A stretch of 8,719 bases of DNA from Actinomycetota bacterium (GTDB lineage Bacteria; Actinomycetota; Thermoleophilia; Gaiellales; Gaiellaceae), in contig JACDER010000041.1 in NCBI GenBank assembly GCA_013816275.1, positions 1-8,719 of the forward strand, written 5' to 3'. A model generated the notes under the pieces. It had not been told where the DNA came from. It saw only the letters and a program-made list of their open reading frames with translations, and ran no database searches. Both the position numbers and the translations under genes were made by a program. Positions 6,438 to 8,719 of this stretch are shown here, piece by piece; position 1 is the first letter of the stretch; each line of letters begins with the position of its first letter.

Positions 6438-7245
6438 CCTCGAAGAGCTCGACGCGGCCGGTCCCGGCCTGTTGCTCGCCGGCGGGACGGACGTGGTCCC
6501 GATCCTCCGCAACAAGCTCATCGACGTCGACACGCTCGTCGACATTCGCGCGGTCGTACCCCGCGGCGTCGACGGGACGCGGATCGGCGCCGGGACGACG
6601 CTCGCCGAGCTGGAGGTCGATCCTCAGATCCCGGCCGCGCTCCGCGAGGCGTGCGCCTCGGCGGCGTCGCCGCAGCTTCGCGCGATGGGGACGATCGGCG
6701 GCAACCTGCGCCAGGCGACGCGCTGCTGGTACTGGCGGATGCACTACCCCTGCTTTCTGCACGGCGGCGACCGCTGTTATGCCCAGACCGGCGTCCACCG
6801 CGAGCACTCGGTGTTCGCCAACGATCGAACCGCGTCGGCGCATCCGTCCGATCCGGCGGCCGCGCTGCTCGCCCTGAACGCGCGTGTGCGGACGAACCGG
6901 CGCGAGCTGTCGATCTCCGAGCTCTACCGGCTTCCGACCAACGACAACCGGGACGTCGTCGCGCTCGACTACGACGAGGTGATCCTCGACCTCGAGGTGC
7001 CGACTCCCGAGGCGAGCACGTACCTGAAGGCGATGGACCGGCAGAAGTACGCGTTCGCCCTCGTGGGGGTGGCCGCCGCGCGCTTCGGCACCGACGTCCG
7101 GCTCGGCCTCTCGGGGGTCGCGCCGATTCCGTGGGCGCTCGACTCCGCGGCCGGCCTCGACGATGCGACCCCGCTTCCGGACAACGCCTACAAGATCCAG
7201 ATCGCCAGGGCTCTGATCGAGCGTGCGCTGGAAGCGGTCGGCTAG
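6415..7245 (+). CDS. Molybdenum hydroxylase medium (FAD-binding) subunit
   Basis: A 276-residue FAD subunit of the same hydroxylase, taking electrons from the small subunit and handing them to an acceptor. The first FAD loop is LLAGGTDVVPILRNK (AGGTD at 22-26) and the second is AMGTIGGNLRQ (TIGGN at 93-97). The second loop is followed by TRCWYWRMHYPCFLHGGDRC, with C104, C113 and C121. This recalls the loop that holds an extra [4Fe-4S] cluster in 4-hydroxybenzoyl-CoA reductase HcrB, but the position nine after C121 is E130, not cysteine, and no other cysteine follows. HPSDPAAALLALNARV (143-158) and the C-terminal flavin-subunit domain (DRQKYAFALVGVAAARF, then SGVAPIPWAL) complete it. GTG 6415 is chosen because of the tandem AAGGAG upstream; extending further upstream gives only arginine-rich shadow sequence. 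Gene order small-large-medium differs from the coxMSL order. It overlaps the next gene by 23 bases. Confidence 0.93.
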   Translation: MKLLQPSSLEELDAAGPGLLLAGGTDVVPILRNKLIDVDTLVDIRAVVPRGVDGTRIGAGTTLAELEVDPQIPAALREACASAASPQLRAMGTIGGNLRQATRCWYWRMHYPCFLHGGDRCYAQTGVHREHSVFANDRTASAHPSDPAAALLALNARVRTNRRELSISELYRLPTNDNRDVVALDYDEVILDLEVPTPEASTYLKAMDRQKYAFALVGVAAARFGTDVRLGLSGVAPIPWALDSAAGLDDATPLPDNAYKIQIARALIERALEAVG

Positions 7246-7885
7246 CGCCGCCGTCGTGCTGGCCGCCGCGCTGGCGGCGAGCGCATGCGGCGGCGGGAGT
7301 GCGGGTGGAGGGGGCGACAAGAAGCCATCCGGCGCCTGCAGCGACGTCCCCTTCCCCAAGGCGAAGGACCAGGCTCAGCTGAAGGCCCCGACCTCGACGC
7401 TCGACCCGGCCAAGACCTACAAGGTCGTGATCGAGACGAACTGCGGCGCGTTCACGATCACGCTCGACCAGCAGACGTCCCCAAAGACGGCGGCCTCGTT
7501 CGTCTCGCTCGCCGAGGACGGCTACTTCGACGACACCTTCTTCCATCGCATCGCGCCAGGCTTTGTCATCCAGGGCGGAGACCCGACCGGGAAGGGCACC
7601 GGCGGTCCCGGATACACGACAATCGAAGCTCCGCCGGCCGGCGCGGCGTACGTGCGCTACGTGGTGGCGATGGCCAAGACGTCCGCCCAGCCGCCTGGAG
7701 CGGCCGGCAGCCAGTTCTTCATCGTCACCGCCGCCGACGCCCAGCTCCCGCCGGAATACGCGCTGCTCGGGAAGGTGACCGAAGGCATGTCGGTGGTCAA
7801 CCGGATCGGCAAGCTCGGCGACCCCACCACGCAGGACCCCACCCGCGCGGTCGTGATCGACACGATGACGGTCGAAGAGTCCTGA
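7223..7885 (+). CDS. Cyclophilin-type peptidyl-prolyl isomerase, predicted lipoprotein
   Basis: A 220-residue secreted prolyl isomerase. The N-terminus MRWKRSASAAVVLAAALAAS has a charged head and a hydrophobic core, followed by AC (C22) and a Gly/Ser-rich linker, a lipoprotein signal with a weak lipobox (ASAC). It should be anchored outside the cytoplasmic membrane and help fold exported proteins. The cyclophilin domain starts near residue 65 (YKVVIETNCGAFTITLD). It contains FHRIAPGFVIQGGDPTGKG with the catalytic-type R109, F114 and Q117; AMAKTSAQPPGAAGSQFFIV; and YALLGKVTEGMSVVNRI. GTG 7223 is chosen because only this start supplies the complete signal peptide. It lies within the FAD subunit gene (23-base overlap). 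Its link to a cytoplasmic hydroxylase is unexplained; it may simply share the message. Confidence 0.92.
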   Translation: MRWKRSASAAVVLAAALAASACGGGSAGGGGDKKPSGACSDVPFPKAKDQAQLKAPTSTLDPAKTYKVVIETNCGAFTITLDQQTSPKTAASFVSLAEDGYFDDTFFHRIAPGFVIQGGDPTGKGTGGPGYTTIEAPPAGAAYVRYVVAMAKTSAQPPGAAGSQFFIVTAADAQLPPEYALLGKVTEGMSVVNRIGKLGDPTTQDPTRAVVIDTMTVEES

Positions 7886-8394
7886 TCGCCGCGGTCGTTC
7901 TCGCCGCCGGAGCGGCCAGCCGGTTCGGCTTCCCCAAGCAGCAGGTCCTTCTCCCCGGCGTCCTCGAGCGCGTCCGGGCGAGCGCGGTCGACGACGTGCT
8001 CGTCGTACTCGGTGCGCATGGGTTCACGACGGACGCCCGGGCGGTCGTGTGCACGGACTGGTCCGACGGTCCGGGCGCCTCGCTTCGCTGCGGGCTTCGT
8101 GCCCTCTCCCCCGGGACCGAGGCGGCGGTCGTCGTGCTCGCCGACGGCCCGAGGTTGGCTCCGGCCGCGATCGACCGGGTGATCGAGACCTGGCGAGCCG
8201 GCGGCGCACCGATCGTCGCCGCCACGTATTCGGGCCAGCGTCTTCATCCGGTCCTGATCGAGCGCTCCGCCTGGGGGGAGGTGCCGGACTCCGGGCTGCG
8301 CAAGCTTCCCGCGAAGCTGGTCGCCTGCGACGACCTGGAGGAGCCGGGCGACATCGACACGCCCGAGGATCTGGGCTGGCGCGACCGGAGCTGA
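7882..8394 (+). CDS. mocA: MocA/MobA-like nucleotidyltransferase, molybdenum cofactor maturation
   Basis: A 170-residue NTP-transferase-like protein. It shows the nucleotide loop AAVVLAAGAASRFGFPKQ (3-20), then DDVLVVLGAH, GPGASLRCGLRAL, VVVLADGP (D88 in the place of the family's Asp in DxP), RLHPVLIERSAW and the closing DDLEEPGDIDTPEDL. MocA adds CMP to molybdopterin-Mo to give the dinucleotide cofactor of xanthine dehydrogenase-type enzymes, which suits its place after the three subunits. It is shorter than the usual 190-200, with a compressed region between KQQVLLPG and VLERVRAS. No ATG, GTG or TTG lies just before the glycine loop. The frame can only begin sensibly at CTG 7882, which overlaps the preceding stop as CTGA; a first usable GTG downstream would delete the active loop. 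Other sugar- or nucleotide-transferase roles are possible. Confidence 0.8.
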   Translation: MIAAVVLAAGAASRFGFPKQQVLLPGVLERVRASAVDDVLVVLGAHGFTTDARAVVCTDWSDGPGASLRCGLRALSPGTEAAVVVLADGPRLAPAAIDRVIETWRAGGAPIVAATYSGQRLHPVLIERSAWGEVPDSGLRKLPAKLVACDDLEEPGDIDTPEDLGWRDRS

Positions 8395-8719
8395 GAGCCG
8401 GCGAGCAGTCCGGCCAGAACGGGCGGCGTTGCCGCAATCGGAGACGTCGCGATCAGGAGGAGGCCCCAGGCCCACCCTGCGATCGCGGTCGCGCCGGCCG
8501 CGCGGAAGCGATACGTGACCAGGAGCCCGAGGAGGGCCGGGGCGGCAAAGTCCAGCCACCCCATCGTCGCCGAGCCGAGCACGGCCTGCTGCAGGGAAGG
8601 CAGCGGACGTCCGATGCTCGGCGGGACGGTGTGCTCCAGCGTGTTCATCGCCGGGCCGACGCTCCGGTCGCCCCAGACGAGCACGCAGCCGAGGACGACG
8701 AGGAGCACGAGGCCTACGA
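8244..8719 (-). CDS. Membrane protein of unknown function, 5' end beyond the window
   Basis: A frame open to the right edge, 157 visible codons. It begins in a hydrophobic segment (VGLVLLVVLGCVLVWGDRS) that is probably a first membrane helix. A loop with PSIGRPLPSLQQAVLGSATM leads into a second helix (GWLDFAAPALLGLLVTYRF), then a third and perhaps fourth (AIAGWAWGLLLIATSPIAA, PPVLAGLLAG). A GTG at 8708 could be a start, but the hydrophobic frame continues upstream, so the gene is probably partial. The GWLDFAAPALLG stretch faintly recalls the GxGD segment of presenilin-like membrane proteases; the motif itself is not matched and I do not assign it. The last 50 residues are Ser/Arg-rich and antisense to the nucleotidyltransferase gene, so the functional protein probably ends near 8395. 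Confidence 0.6.
   Translation of the reverse strand, partial: VGLVLLVVLGCVLVWGDRSVGPAMNTLEHTVPPSIGRPLPSLQQAVLGSATMGWLDFAAPALLGLLVTYRFRAAGATAIAGWAWGLLLIATSPIAATPPVLAGLLAGSQLRSRQPRSSGVSMSPGSSRSSQATSFAGSLRSPESGTSPQAERSIRTG

Noticed and set aside
4023..6545. An 840-codon open frame on the minus strand
   Set aside because: It is antisense to the large subunit, whose motifs are unmistakable. Long antisense frames are expected in high-GC codon-biased DNA, and its residues (Arg, Asp, Leu, Val rich) show no family motif.
1..8719. tRNA, rRNA, CRISPR array, integrase or phage genes
   Set aside because: I looked on both strands and saw no cloverleaf-like segments, regular direct repeats with spacers, or recognisable recombinase genes. 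I could not run a covariance-model search.

Overview
High-GC, densely packed bacterial DNA with many GTG starts and overlapping genes. The protein style and two mirrored leaderless-type promoters suggest an actinobacterium, perhaps class Thermoleophilia. That placement is an inference from general resemblance, not from a marker gene.

Layout. Positions 1-1035 (minus strand) hold the N-terminal half of an acetyl-CoA synthetase gene, cut by the window edge. Positions 1036-1429 are the only gene-poor stretch. It holds a frameshifted remnant of a small acidic protein (1025-1281, minus), whose 3' end overlaps the acs start, and a 136-bp element bounded by near-perfect 22-bp inverted repeats built on the palindrome GGTGCC(T/A)GGCACC. 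Positions 1430-2566 (minus) encode an intact M24-family (Xaa-Pro aminopeptidase-like) metallopeptidase. A 37-bp divergent intergenic region (2567-2603) carries one TANNNT -10 box for each direction, each exactly 7 nt before its ATG.

From 2604 to 8394 six plus-strand genes form one train in which every junction overlaps (8, 13, 23, 23 and 4 nt). They are an amidohydrolase with an unusual C-terminal extension; the small [2Fe-2S], large molybdopterin and medium FAD subunits of a molybdenum hydroxylase of the xanthine dehydrogenase family; a cyclophilin-type lipoprotein; and a short MocA/MobA-like nucleotidyltransferase that appears to start at CTG. From the window end a minus-strand membrane protein gene runs convergently and overlaps the last train gene by about 150 nt.

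How it may work together (inference): the hydroxylase would oxidise a carbon next to a ring nitrogen or an aldehyde of an unknown substrate, the amidohydrolase would hydrolyse a related intermediate, and the nucleotidyltransferase would make the cytosine-dinucleotide form of molybdenum cofactor that bacterial hydroxylases of this type use. The hydroxylase lacks the AYxCSFR loop of form I CO dehydrogenase, so it is not a classical CODH. Its substrate cannot be read from sequence. The cyclophilin would act outside the membrane and may be only a transcriptional passenger.
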